IMG/VR virus record: IMGVR_UViG_3300023049_000127
Span: 1-43,856 of that record
Strand: one strand, 5' to 3'
Source: a virus
Length of the DNA: 43,856 nt
How positions within the stretch are numbered: the stretch's first letter is position 1; each line of letters starts with the position of its first letter. Below are positions 1 through 8,000 of this stretch, one piece after another. The notes beneath the pieces are model-generated. The model made no database searches. It was not told the DNA's origin and saw only the letters and a program-made list of their open reading frames with translations. A program made the position numbers and the translations under genes.

Positions 1-203
1 ATATCAAGATCCCCTCGGGCCTCGACGTGGATCTCATATTTTTGAGCTTTGGGAACCGTCGCGAATCCTTCAAAGGACTTCCCGTTGACAGTCACTAGCA
101 TATCTCTTTTATATACCTTCTCCGCGTTCAACTCTTGATGTTCAACCGCGGAAGCGCAAGAGGCCATAACTAACATAAATGTAATTATTAAAATGTTTCT
201 CAT
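1..203 (-). CDS. Secreted/lipoprotein, N-terminal part (runs off left edge)
   Basis: The gene starts at ATG 203, which overlaps the stop of the preceding gene in a TAATG arrangement, and is still open at base 1, giving 67 codons plus two bases. The first 19 residues, MRNILIITFMLVMASCASA, are a signal peptide. The Cys at residue 16, after M-A-S, could be a lipoprotein site, although Met at position -3 is not ideal. The mature part reads VEHQELNAEKVYKRDMLV and ends in a GDLD segment. I believe it continues at the right end of the window (43856 down to 43363), which would make one secreted protein of about 240 residues. Function is unknown; its place beside the endolysin and zinc-peptidase genes suggests an envelope or lysis role. 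Confidence 0.6.
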   Translation of the reverse strand, partial: MRNILIITFMLVMASCASAVEHQELNAEKVYKRDMLVTVNGKSFEGFATVPKAQKYEIHVEARGDLD

Positions 204-469
204 TATTTACTCCTACAAGTCTTTTTAAACCATAAAGTCCGCCAAGATCTTCGACAAACTAATTTCTTCTTAGGTTCGGGCTCCGGATCCTCTTCAAGAT
301 CTTTCCCACAACACGACTTAAAAGCGGCGTTTATTGAGTAGGGAACCGACCTAGGACGCGATTTAGTTCTTTTATAGGCGTGTCCATAACCTATTTTGTG
401 GGATCCCTCGTGGGCCAAATTAGAGGCCGAACGACACGATCCAAATTTATTATGATGATAAGTGTTCAT
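203..469 (-). CDS. Zinc metallopeptidase-like protein, C-terminal part after in-frame amber codon
   Basis: These 88 codons are in the same frame as the gene upstream and are separated from it only by one TAG (470-472). Residues 20-30 are HEGSHKIGYGH, a perfect HExxHxxGxxH zinc-binding signature of metzincin-type peptidases (bases about 380-412). A Cys/Lys-rich tail follows, with C at 54-55, 72 and 85 and an acidic EEDPEPEP stretch. There is no ribosome binding site before ATG 469, so independent translation would need re-initiation at the TAG-ATG junction. The likely ancestral product is one secreted protease joined to 470..865. Given the location, peptidoglycan or envelope hydrolysis during lysis is possible but unproven. 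Confidence 0.6.
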   Translation of the reverse strand: MNTYHHNKFGSCRSASNLAHEGSHKIGYGHAYKRTKSRPRSVPYSINAAFKSCCGKDLEEDPEPEPKKKLVCRRSWRTLWFKKTCRSK

Positions 470-865
470 CTAAATTTTATTAACGCTTGGGTAAGTGTAG
501 CCTACGGGCCCTTTCCATTTATAGTAAGATTTAAGTTCTACGCCAACTTTCGAAGACCGGATATGCTCAACGATTTGGGAGTTCGTCTTCCCATTGGTGT
601 CTATGAGATCTCGACTCTCCATAAATACTCGAAAGCATTTACTTCCGAGAACTTCATTCATAACCGGGATATATTTAGACATCTTCCCTATTTGGGATTG
701 GTTTAAATTGTGTTTTGTAACTTCGATGAAATCGACTTTCTTAGAATCTTTGTCGATCAAGAAGGCTTTGGGATCGGGGGAGCCCAAGTTGTTCTTGTGA
801 ATACTCTCGTTAGCGGTCGCCACATAAGAGATCAAGATGGATATTAACAGAATTAAATTTTTCAC
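470..865 (-). CDS. Secreted zinc metallopeptidase-like protein, N-terminal part ending at amber codon
   Basis: The start is GTG 865, overlapping the TGA of the small gene 862..1038 as GTGA, with AAGGAAAAGAA upstream. The first 18 residues (MKNLILLISILISYVATA) are a signal peptide, so the product is exported. The body (131 aa) has one Cys and ends ..VGYTYPSVNKI before TAG 472-470; the frame then continues directly into the HExxHxxGxxH segment. The joined reading NKI-stop-MNTYHH looks like one domain interrupted by a nonsense change, for example TGG to TAG. As written, the 131-aa product lacks the zinc site. TAG is used as a normal stop in several other genes here (MuF 20237, primase 27159, DUF2800 36159), so genome-wide recoding is unlikely. 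Confidence 0.6.
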   Translation of the reverse strand: MKNLILLISILISYVATANESIHKNNLGSPDPKAFLIDKDSKKVDFIEVTKHNLNQSQIGKMSKYIPVMNEVLGSKCFRVFMESRDLIDTNGKTNSQIVEHIRSSKVGVELKSYYKWKGPVGYTYPSVNKI

Positions 866-1038
866 TTCTTTTCCTTTTCTACTAATGGCCCTTTGGTTTT
901 AACCCGAAGACCTAGCCCGGCGATGCCATTTAGAATCAAAAGATTCCTAGTGTCTTTATGTAAAGAGGGGCCGAAAATTCCGGCCCCTATGAGAAATAAA
1001 TTGAACCATAAAGTCCAAGATTTTAATCGTAATTTCAT
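862..1038 (-). CDS. Small membrane protein, holin-like candidate (58 aa)
   Basis: This short gene starts at ATG 1038, three bases after the TAA of the gene before it, and ends in TGA 862-864, which overlaps the GTG start of the secreted peptidase gene. The product starts MKLRLKSWTLWFNLFLIGAG, has a hydrophobic segment about residues 11-26, a second weakly hydrophobic stretch at 34-45 (LLILNGIAGLGLR), and a charged tail KTKGPLVEKEKK. The layout (K-S-x-T-x-W-F-N, hydrophobic part, then G-L-R-x-K-T) matches many small phage membrane proteins near endolysins. No clear ribosome binding site is seen; translational coupling to 1042..1392 is likely. A holin role is inferred only from size, hydrophobicity and position. 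Confidence 0.55.
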   Translation of the reverse strand: MKLRLKSWTLWFNLFLIGAGIFGPSLHKDTRNLLILNGIAGLGLRVKTKGPLVEKEKK

Positions 1039-1041
1039 TTA

Positions 1042-1392
1042 TTAAGCTTTAAGGCTCTTCGCAAGATCCATCGATCTCTTAACAAGTCCATAAGCTTCCT
1101 CAACGATTTTAAGACCGTCCTCGATAGCCATTTCTAGCTTATCGTCTACGATGTCAAATTTCGCTTTTAAGAACTCGTGAAGTTCCATTCTTTCCACATC
1201 GTCAAGATCTTTGATTTCGGCCATAACTACTTTGAAGTCTACACTTCCAAGTCCTGTTAATTCGTCGAAAAGATCCATTAAACTTAGGTATCTAGTCGCT
1301 CCGGTATTTCTACCAACTTTGTCCGCTACGTTTCCAAGCTCGATTCCAAGAGCTACGATAGGCTTTAAATTTGAGATTCCTACTTTTTCCAT
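1042..1392 (-). CDS. Unknown helical soluble protein (116 aa)
   Basis: ATG 1392 (MEKVGISNLKPIVALGIELG) is chosen because AAGGAGAAAGAA lies directly before it; a longer in-frame start exists upstream but has no binding site. The protein has no Cys, no membrane segment and no signal peptide. It reads as a series of amphipathic helices, rich in Asp/Glu/Lys, ending SMDLAKSLKA. It sits between a membrane coiled-coil protein and a holin-like protein, so it may belong to the lysis block, but I recognise no family and assign no function. Confidence 0.7.
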   Translation of the reverse strand: MEKVGISNLKPIVALGIELGNVADKVGRNTGATRYLSLMDLFDELTGLGSVDFKVVMAEIKDLDDVERMELHEFLKAKFDIVDDKLEMAIEDGLKIVEEAYGLVKRSMDLAKSLKA

Positions 1393-1406
1393 TTCTTTCT
1401 CCTTGA

Positions 1407-1670
1407 TTATTTGGATGACTTCATGTGAAGCCATATTTGATAAACTCGCGCTTCGGTCATTTTAACCGAATCTTTTATCTCTTTCATTTCATTTTTTACT
1501 GCTCCATGCCTTTTGTCAACGTAGCCCGTGACTTTCGCCACTTCTTTGTCTACATAAGCCATAGAAGCAAAAGAGGAGGTCATCCAAGTGGCCGTCGCGG
1601 TAGATAAAATCGCGACGAATACATATAATAACGGATGTTTTGATATTTCTTCTTTCATCTTATTAGGCAT
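1407..1670 (-). CDS. Small membrane-anchored coiled-coil protein (spanin- or XhlA-like candidate)
   Basis: The 87-aa product has one membrane segment at about residues 13-36 (LLYVFVAILSTATATWMTSS) after a short charged N-terminus. A helical, coiled-coil-like tail then alternates Val/Met with Lys/Glu (KEVAKVTGYVDKRHGAVKNE). A single N-terminal anchor with a periplasmic helix is the layout of an inner-membrane spanin (Rz), and also resembles haemolysin XhlA-type holin partners. The start at 1670 follows an AAGGAT site just after the stop of 1680..2399. It lies upstream of the other putative lysis genes. Function is inferred from topology and position only. Confidence 0.6.
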   Translation of the reverse strand: MPNKMKEEISKHPLLYVFVAILSTATATWMTSSFASMAYVDKEVAKVTGYVDKRHGAVKNEMKEIKDSVKMTEARVYQIWLHMKSSK

Positions 1671-1679
1671 GGATAATCC

Positions 1680-2399
1680 TTATTGACAGTTTTTAAAAGC
1701 TTGTATCGTGTCTATGATTTTAGTCTTGTCCGAAGTATGGATGACAACTTCATCCGCTACTAGGGCCTCGATTTCAGCTTTAGCCGAACACAAATCACCG
1801 TCTAGGATATCTTCTTTAATTTCTTTAAGATCTCTTCTCATTTGTTTTCTTTGAGCTTTAGAAAGGCCTTTAGCTTTGTTCATTAACATGATCTTAGCGT
1901 AGAGAGTCTTTCCAAAATCCATATCTTTTAATTGAGAATTAATAGCGTTGTTTTGGACTTTCAATATAGCTTGAGCGGACTCATGGGCCCCTTTCTTAGC
2001 TTGATCTACCTTGAGAACCTTACGCCCGGACAACTTCTTCTCGAACCTTATAAACTTAGAGCAATAAATTTCTTTAAGATCAAGATTTAAGATTGCTTCT
2101 TCCAGTGGATCCCCGCATGATACGCCTTCGTCGAATAAAGTTTGACAATATTCTCCACAAGAGTTCACTTCGCTTTTAGAACTAATAGGCTTTGAGGGGT
2201 CGTCTACTTCCTCGTCGGAAAGAGAAAAATATTCATATCTATGTCCCCTTGGAACTTGGATACACTCTCCGGGACAATTAGATATCCTCGTAAATTTTGT
2301 GAATTTCTCCCCGGACATAATCTTCTCTTTCTCCGCCCACATCGAGGCGTAAGAAAGGTTGGAAGTTATAAACAATAATATTAAAATTAAATTTTTCAT
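1680..2399 (-). CDS. Secreted Cys-rich protein next to the fibre gene
   Basis: A 239-aa protein with a clear signal peptide (MKNLILILLFITSNLSYA, cleavage about residue 18). The N-terminal half is Cys-rich (NCPGECIQVP, NSCGEYCQTL, GVSCGDPL), which fits disulfide bonding in the periplasm. The second half is Lys-rich and helical (MNKAKGLSKAQRKQMRRDLK) with a final Cys. AGGAG lies before ATG 2399, which follows the fibre gene's TAA by nothing. Co-transcription with a fibre-like gene that also has a signal peptide suggests the two may act together outside the cytoplasm, for instance as fibre partner or chaperone; this is inference. No family recognised. Confidence 0.75.
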   Translation of the reverse strand: MKNLILILLFITSNLSYASMWAEKEKIMSGEKFTKFTRISNCPGECIQVPRGHRYEYFSLSDEEVDDPSKPISSKSEVNSCGEYCQTLFDEGVSCGDPLEEAILNLDLKEIYCSKFIRFEKKLSGRKVLKVDQAKKGAHESAQAILKVQNNAINSQLKDMDFGKTLYAKIMLMNKAKGLSKAQRKQMRRDLKEIKEDILDGDLCSAKAEIEALVADEVVIHTSDKTKIIDTIQAFKNCQ

Positions 2400-4640
2400 T
2401 TATTTTTCTCCTATACAAGTAACGTGATAAGTTGTGGTTTGGTAGGCCCCTGTAGACGCGAGCTTAGATTGTATACTAAATTGCGAAGAGTTTAAAATCT
2501 GTAATGAGTCCGTGGCGTAATTATACTCTATTGCTATAGAACAAGTGTTTTTTGTCATATCAATATTACTAGTGTTTACCATATACCCTTCCGATATTGG
2601 AGACGTTGAAACAATCCAATCGTCACAATAACTTCTTAACGTATTTCCCGAACTATCAAAAGAACAAGCGTATATTTTTTGTCCGGCTTTTGTAATCGTC
2701 GAAACCATATCGTTAATTACAGGCCTCGAAACATTATGAGACTTACCTTTAATTGTCATAGTGGCATTTCTATTATTCGAAGCCGCCGTCCCATCCATAG
2801 ATAAATAAACGCTATTAGTGTCCGGTGTTTTGCTGTAAACCTTAAAAGTGTTCAAGCCTTGGCTCTCAACACTAAAAGACGAACATATTCTTGCCGGAAA
2901 AATCTTTGTAGCGGAAGACGCGTTGGTTGCGGTAAACATTTCCGAACCTAAAGAAATAAGAGTGTCACTTTTATTTTGATAATGGCCTATTCTTAAATTT
3001 GCTTGTCCGCCATTTACCGCAAAAACAGACGAGTTAAAACAAACCTCGTAAGACCCGCTTGTCGGTATATTTAACTCAACACCAATTTGTTCGTTTCCGC
3101 TTGGGCAAGTTGTGGTTCCTTGGGAAAAGTCCGTACAAGTTATATTTGCTAAACCGGTTATATTTTGCATTTCATACGTTGACGCCGCCGGAACTCCGTC
3201 CGCCGGAACGTCGGTGTTGCCACCGGTAAAGTTTACGACAACTCCATTCGCTGAAAAATTTGATTGCTCCGGAGTAAAGGCCTCTTGAGTTTGAGAAGAA
3301 TCCGGAGTGAAATAAACCGAGATAGAAAATATTGCATCTTGGTAGGCCGTCAAAATACTTATAGTATCTGAACCGGAACTCTTCCCTAGTATCTCCCATG
3401 TTTCATTACTCGCGGTATCCGTTGAGACGTAAATCATTTCGCCGCTATATGCTGAATTTGAAGCCGTACCGACCGCAAGTTCCGTACTGTCCACAACTCC
3501 ATTGGACATTTTTATAGAGTGGTTATATGCACCATCCCCACCGAATTTTGTCATCGAACTTATTACGAATTTATATACTCCGACTTTTCTTTCTTTTAAA
3601 ACGAGCTTTGGAAGATTATCCCCAAAATATGAAACGCTTCCTATTTCGATTGGGTTTGGAATTGTACCTGTTGGAGTAAATGAAGAGTAAGACGTTCCGA
3701 CCTTATTCCACACTTCCGCACTTCCCGAGGCTTTAAATTGTAATGAACCAACAAAGTGAGCCGAATCACCAACCGGGGAAATATTTTTATTTGATCCCGT
3801 ATATGCTTCATCGGCATCTATAGTCCCCGCTCCCGTACTTACTATACGGAACTTAAATAGGTCTCCCCCTTTACATGGGAAAGTTATCGTTGGAGCTTTT
3901 AAAAATTCAGTTAGATCCGAAAGACTCCCCGTAGATACTACATCCGCGGGATCCGCATAAGGTGATTTTAATACTTTATATTCAAAAGAATCATCCCCTT
4001 GCATATATTTAAAATCGGCCATACAACCGGGCCCAACGTCATCCGAAATAGTAATCGCATCGGATTCTAAGTATTGACCGGCTCCCGTAGCGACAAACCT
4101 AGCGAATTTTAGGTTTGCTTCCCTACCATTCACATGATCTTCTTGAGTTAAAGTTCCGCCAGTATTGGCCCAATTTAATATAGGAGATCCCGGATCTTCG
4201 AAAGAAGAGTTTACTAGGAAGTTAATTCCTCCCCCGCCTCCGCCACTTCCGCTTCCGATTTTCTTTTCTAAAGTCCCATCGTTAGAGAAAACCCAAGCTC
4301 CGGCGGATTCACTCCACTTCATAAAAGGATTAGATCCTCCTCGGTTTACTTCTAGTTTTCTGTCTACCGCGGTTCCGTCTCCGAGAGTCATATTCCCTTC
4401 GGCTACCATGTTTCCTTCGGCCGTCAAGCCTCCACCAACACTAAAAGGGATATTGATATTTAAACCCGTCCCATCCGTTGAAGAGAAGATCGGATTTATA
4501 CCGAGCCCCATGTTCATCTCTAAAGATTTCGCCGAATTGGTTCCATCTCCAAACTTCATATCATTATTCGGAATCTCCCAAGGGATCGCCGCGAAGGCTA
4601 CCGAAGTAATGAAGAGTAATAAAATCACCATCATTTTCAT
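2400..4640 (-). CDS. Tail fibre-like protein with an N-terminal signal peptide
   Basis: A 746-aa protein. It starts MKMMVILLLFITSVAFA then AIPWEIPN, a textbook Sec signal peptide, and GAGGAG before ATG 4640 (TAATG overlap with the previous stop) supports this start. Fibre-type repeats follow, with the pattern GDGT..L..N.G..NPF.KW..S...W.FSNDGT (about residues 30-130), a Gly-rich linker (GSGSGGGGGG), then a carbohydrate-binding or jelly-roll-like part starting NFLVNSSFEDPGSPILNW, and several Ser/Thr/Asn-rich beta domains with paired Cys near the C-terminus. Product: receptor-binding fibre or adhesin, probably recognising a surface glycan. Oddity: phage fibres normally assemble in the cytoplasm and have no signal peptide. 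Confidence 0.8.
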   Translation of the reverse strand: MKMMVILLLFITSVAFAAIPWEIPNNDMKFGDGTNSAKSLEMNMGLGINPIFSSTDGTGLNINIPFSVGGGLTAEGNMVAEGNMTLGDGTAVDRKLEVNRGGSNPFMKWSESAGAWVFSNDGTLEKKIGSGSGGGGGGINFLVNSSFEDPGSPILNWANTGGTLTQEDHVNGREANLKFARFVATGAGQYLESDAITISDDVGPGCMADFKYMQGDDSFEYKVLKSPYADPADVVSTGSLSDLTEFLKAPTITFPCKGGDLFKFRIVSTGAGTIDADEAYTGSNKNISPVGDSAHFVGSLQFKASGSAEVWNKVGTSYSSFTPTGTIPNPIEIGSVSYFGDNLPKLVLKERKVGVYKFVISSMTKFGGDGAYNHSIKMSNGVVDSTELAVGTASNSAYSGEMIYVSTDTASNETWEILGKSSGSDTISILTAYQDAIFSISVYFTPDSSQTQEAFTPEQSNFSANGVVVNFTGGNTDVPADGVPAASTYEMQNITGLANITCTDFSQGTTTCPSGNEQIGVELNIPTSGSYEVCFNSSVFAVNGGQANLRIGHYQNKSDTLISLGSEMFTATNASSATKIFPARICSSFSVESQGLNTFKVYSKTPDTNSVYLSMDGTAASNNRNATMTIKGKSHNVSRPVINDMVSTITKAGQKIYACSFDSSGNTLRSYCDDWIVSTSPISEGYMVNTSNIDMTKNTCSIAIEYNYATDSLQILNSSQFSIQSKLASTGAYQTTTYHVTCIGEK

Positions 4641-5254
4641 TATGCTATCTCCTCTATATTGTTAACTTTAACATTATTTGAACCACCGTCCACAATCGCT
4701 TCGGTGTTATTATCGAAAGTGTTTTCTTTTACAAAACAATTTTTCGCATCCGCCGTCATATCAATGGCCTTCCCTCCAACTTCATCAAAGTTTAGGAATC
4801 TTCCGTTTAATACTTTGGCTCTTTTTGCCGCTATTTGAAGACCTACAAGAGTCGTAAGACCTTTGGCCATAAAAGCTTTAGGATGATATTGGATCTCCAC
4901 TCCTTCTTTGTCTACTATTTGAGTAGCTATAATAGTTTGAGGATCCTTAACGAAAATTCTAACATCTTGAACCGGGAGAGTTACCCCATCCATATCAAGC
5001 ATAACTTCGTTGATCGTGGCGTGAGTACCGCCTACGCCTACAATAGCGTCATAAAGACCTTGGATTTGAGCTACTAGATCGACTTGTTCGTCTAAATACG
5101 CTATCCAATTTCCTACGTTATTCATCCACCAATTAAAAAACTCTACGGGAGGGATTTCAACTATCCATCCAGTATCTCTCTTTCCCGCGCCGGGATCCGC
5201 TATAAGCGCGGAGCCACTTGTGGCCCACTTAGCGTCTTGAACAGGTTTTGCCAT
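4640..5254 (-). CDS. Tail fibre/baseplate-attachment structural protein
   Basis: A 204-aa protein. The N-terminal part KWATSGSALIADPGAGKRDTGW followed by IPPVEFFNWWMNNVGNWIAYLDEQ is the typical start of phage fibre proteins that attach to the baseplate (W...GW....P....NW....). Residues after about 110 alternate short hydrophobic strands with Asn/Asp (MTADAKNCFVKENTFDNNTE, VDGGSNNVKVNNI), like the turns of a beta-helix. It is upstream of, and overlaps by TAATG with, the larger fibre-like gene, and has no signal peptide, so it may be the virion-bound adaptor. The start follows AAGGAGAAAGAA. Confidence 0.75.
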   Translation of the reverse strand: MAKPVQDAKWATSGSALIADPGAGKRDTGWIVEIPPVEFFNWWMNNVGNWIAYLDEQVDLVAQIQGLYDAIVGVGGTHATINEVMLDMDGVTLPVQDVRIFVKDPQTIIATQIVDKEGVEIQYHPKAFMAKGLTTLVGLQIAAKRAKVLNGRFLNFDEVGGKAIDMTADAKNCFVKENTFDNNTEAIVDGGSNNVKVNNIEEIA

Positions 5255-5284
5255 TTCTTTCTCCTTATTTAGTATCGTAATCCA

Positions 5285-5974
5285 TTATATTAAGTTCGTC
5301 GAAAACTTCCCGCCATAGATATGATCTTGGAGAGTTCCGAATCCTAAAATGTCATTTCTGTTTGGATCCACAAAGCCAAATCTTGGGCTTGTGTCATAGA
5401 AGAAAGCGAACTCTCCCCCGACAAGTGGATCCGCCAAAGTCCCAAATCCAAGGGCCGTTGGGGCTCCCGCAAAACCAAAGGGCTTATCTGAGAACTCCCC
5501 TATCCTATCTATCCTAATTCCGGCTCCGACCACATTTTGGAGCCCTTCATATATAAAGGCCGCCGTAATTGGGTTTATAGTTCCATTAGAAAGCAAAGTC
5601 ATTCCCGCGGGGAAATGCTCTTGAAGTTGGGCTATACCCGCTCTAGTGATAATTTTATAGACGTCGATCACTCTCTCCGTCTCACCTTGGGAGATATTAA
5701 TTCCCATCTTCACATAGATTAAAATACGATAGAAAGCATCGTCAAAACCAAGCCTACCCTGGCCAACAATAGTCCCAAAATCATCTAGGACAGATCCTTG
5801 AGCCATGTCAACCCAACGTCCAACGAAAAGGGCATAGGTCGCGCCCTCAAGGTCTTGAATCTCCCCATTGAAAGCATTTAAGATCGCTATCAAGTTGTCC
5901 GCTTGTTTGTATTGAGTTATCAATCGATCTATAGCGGCTTCTTTATGGTTTTCTATTTTTGCTATGATTGTCAT
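5285..5974 (-). CDS. Baseplate wedge protein, DUF2612 family
   Basis: The start is ATG 5974 (MTIIAKIENHKEAAIDRLIT), overlapping the TGA of the baseplate J-like gene as ATGA; a longer frame start at 6007 lies inside that gene. 229 aa. The segment GATYALFVGRWVDMAQGSVL, then DDFGTIVGQGRLGFDDAFYR, is characteristic of the DUF2612 phage baseplate proteins that follow gpJ. The C-terminal half is Gly/Phe-rich (GFGTLADPLVGGEF; GFGTLQDHIYGGKF, two similar motifs). In related contractile tails this protein caps the wedge and carries the fibre network, consistent with the fibre genes just downstream. Confidence 0.8.
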   Translation of the reverse strand: MTIIAKIENHKEAAIDRLITQYKQADNLIAILNAFNGEIQDLEGATYALFVGRWVDMAQGSVLDDFGTIVGQGRLGFDDAFYRILIYVKMGINISQGETERVIDVYKIITRAGIAQLQEHFPAGMTLLSNGTINPITAAFIYEGLQNVVGAGIRIDRIGEFSDKPFGFAGAPTALGFGTLADPLVGGEFAFFYDTSPRFGFVDPNRNDILGFGTLQDHIYGGKFSTNLI

Positions 5975-7434
5975 AGTGTAATCACCGTAGTTCTTGAAGA
6001 ATCCCATCTAGATACTTCATTTGGTGCGATGGCTATATTATTTCCTAAAGTTGGGGAAACCGTCTTCCCGATCCTAACTGTGATACCTGTTATCCCGGTT
6101 ATGCTATTTAGAGCGCATACTAGTTGAGGAGTTACAATTATATCCTTACCAATACCAAGCCCATTTCCATAAGCTATTATGGCGTCTTCGGCTATGATAA
6201 GACCATTGGCCGGGAAGTCCGCGTCCACTGTCAAATCAATTTCGCAATAAATATCCACATCGGTAGGCCTAGAGAATTTAACAACTTGTGGGAATCCTTG
6301 TGAATCGGTTATGGGCTCCGAAAGAGAGCCAAAAGTCTCAATCCCCGCGGGTTTAGTTTCCCATATAAGATCCGCGATTTCTGGAAGATCTCCTCCATCA
6401 ATGACGATTTCGAAAGACTTTGGAGGTCTCCCATCTATATCAATTAAAAAAGTTATATTTTCAAATCCAACTACCGCCGTTACCCCATCAAGATCGGCGA
6501 GTATAGAAACAATAGCTCCAAGAGTACCAGCTCCGGCCCTTTGAAGTGATTCTTCTCTTCGTAGTTTTAGATCCGCATCGGACTCTAAATCTCTCCCGAC
6601 AACAGCGTCTAGTTGGTTAACAACGGAATCAAGCCCCGAGATTGGATTCTCAATAACTGTAAGAGATCCACTTGGAGCGGTTATTCCCCCAATGTCCTCG
6701 GCTTCTACAATCGCGCTGGCCCCCTCTATCCCCGGAGTAGTGTTAATGATAGCCCCGTTTGAAGCTGTGACTCCATTTGCTAAAGTATCATCGGTCACTA
6801 AAATATCAGTAAATAACTCCCCATTCTCCCCGGTTATTGTGAACCCGGTAGAAAAGTCCCCGGCCACTGTGACCGAGGACAGAGAAGAAAGACCGTTGAG
6901 GGCGTTCTCAACGTCTAAAGCGACCGCCCCGAAAGGGATCGCAATAGTCTTAACACCTTTATACTGTAATTTAAACTCCCCTACATCGGGAGTATTGTCG
7001 AAAGTTAAGTCCCAAATTGAGTCACTTCCGGCCACAAGGGTAACACTTGAACCAAGAACAAACCTAGAAGTAGGCTCATTTAATACTGAGAACACCGAAC
7101 CAACGGTAACTATGGTTCCAATAGTCCCAAACAATTGGATAGTGGCTTGGGATTTAACTCCCGGTTGACGCGTGATACCTGTAATAGAAACCACATTATC
7201 AAGAGTCGTCCCTTCCGCCGTAAGAGGGTATTGGGAATTGTATATGGCTTCCGCTAACTCCCATAATAAAGATTCTCGTTCGGCTTGAGTCCCATTTATT
7301 TGGCCCAAAACCGAACTAGGGATAAGATTTATTGAATCCCCAAAAGACTCTCTATTTGAAGCCTCAATTTCTGCTAAAATGTCTACGAGCCTCTTTGCTC
7401 TAAAACCTGTGGGGGTTATTCCATATTCCGCCAT
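5971..7434 (-). CDS. Baseplate J-like wedge protein (gp6/gpJ family)
   Basis: A 487-aa protein of the baseplate J family. It opens with YGITPTGFRAKRLVDILAEI and SSVLGQINGTQAERESLLWE, the usual J N-terminus, and AEGTTLDNVVSITGITRQPG. The middle has inserted beta domains; the segment DLESDADLKLRREESLQRAG is the conserved J core, and the C-terminal domain is mixed alpha/beta (EIDLTVDADFPANGLIIAED). It forms the wedge ring connecting the hub to the fibres. It overlaps the gp25-like gene by one base (TAATG) and the DUF2612 gene by ATGA, so the three wedge proteins are made from one coupled message. Confidence 0.92.
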   Translation of the reverse strand: MAEYGITPTGFRAKRLVDILAEIEASNRESFGDSINLIPSSVLGQINGTQAERESLLWELAEAIYNSQYPLTAEGTTLDNVVSITGITRQPGVKSQATIQLFGTIGTIVTVGSVFSVLNEPTSRFVLGSSVTLVAGSDSIWDLTFDNTPDVGEFKLQYKGVKTIAIPFGAVALDVENALNGLSSLSSVTVAGDFSTGFTITGENGELFTDILVTDDTLANGVTASNGAIINTTPGIEGASAIVEAEDIGGITAPSGSLTVIENPISGLDSVVNQLDAVVGRDLESDADLKLRREESLQRAGAGTLGAIVSILADLDGVTAVVGFENITFLIDIDGRPPKSFEIVIDGGDLPEIADLIWETKPAGIETFGSLSEPITDSQGFPQVVKFSRPTDVDIYCEIDLTVDADFPANGLIIAEDAIIAYGNGLGIGKDIIVTPQLVCALNSITGITGITVRIGKTVSPTLGNNIAIAPNEVSRWDSSRTTVITL

Positions 7435-7781
7435 TACAATTCCTCATCAAAATTTAATATCCCGTCATCCGTTCTCGCCGTGAAGGTGAGTGCCAATTTC
7501 CGTCCCACTACATCTAAGTTAAATTCTATCAGTTCAATTACTCCCGGACTAGTAAGGATCTCATTTTTAAAAAGAGCATCAACTTGACCGGGATCCGGAG
7601 CCTTCTTTAAAACCTCCCCAAAATAGTCAACCCCTTCTCTAGTATCTAAAAACCATTCTCCGAGAAAAACCCTAAGCCTTTGTCTCAAAACTTGAGTTAT
7701 TTCTTCTCTTCCAGTGGTGAGAGTTAGTTTATTATTATCTATTTGAATATCATTGTTACTTCCAATTCTTATACTACTCAT
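7434..7781 (-). CDS. Baseplate wedge protein, gp25/gpW-like lysozyme-fold family
   Basis: A 115-aa protein of the short gp25-like family. Diagnostic segments are GREEITQVLRQRLRVFLGEW, FLDTREGVDYFGEVL and a terminal part VGRKLALTFTARTDDG. In T4 and in simple contractile systems this protein clamps the sheath's first ring to the baseplate wedge. It lies between the spike-region genes and the J-like gene, the standard order. Confidence 0.88.
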   Translation of the reverse strand: MSSIRIGSNNDIQIDNNKLTLTTGREEITQVLRQRLRVFLGEWFLDTREGVDYFGEVLKKAPDPGQVDALFKNEILTSPGVIELIEFNLDVVGRKLALTFTARTDDGILNFDEEL

Positions 7782-7784
7782 ATT

Positions 7785-7997
7785 TTATCCCGTTACTGTA
7801 CCCGTCGCCGACCCTGGCCCGGTTTGAACTCCATTAGTTATTGTTTCCGCTTTCTTAACTTCGTTAACGATCTCCGTAGCAATTATTTTCCACATTGTCT
7901 CAAGATCCAAATCGCTTTGGGCCGTACCCGATGGCGGTCTCGCCGCTTTTATAGCATCCGCTATAGCTACTCCAAGAACATTTCCATCCATTGCCAT
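7785..7997 (-). CDS. Small tail/baseplate-associated protein of unknown role (70 aa)
   Basis: A 70-aa protein starting MAMDGNVLGVAIADAIKAAR and ending in a Thr/Gly-rich tail (GPGSATGTVTG). AAGGATAACTT precedes the start. A similar short protein with a MDGNVLG-type beginning is often found between the spike and the gp25-like gene in myoviruses of this kind. It has one amphipathic helix (LDLETMWKIIATEIVNEVKK). Function unknown; position suggests a small virion component. Confidence 0.75.
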   Translation of the reverse strand: MAMDGNVLGVAIADAIKAARPPSGTAQSDLDLETMWKIIATEIVNEVKKAETITNGVQTGPGSATGTVTG

Positions 7998-8000
7998 AAG

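Noticed and set aside
203-865. Reassignment of TAG to an amino acid in this phage
   Set aside because: TAG ends several intact genes with correct C-termini (MuF, primase-helicase, DUF2800, the zinc-ribbon at 31145), and no other gene is interrupted by TAG.
966-988. GC-rich hairpin (AGGGGCCG with CGGCCCCT) as a terminator
   Set aside because: It lies inside the 58-codon gene 862..1038 (codes for GAGIFGP) and has no T-run on the minus strand.
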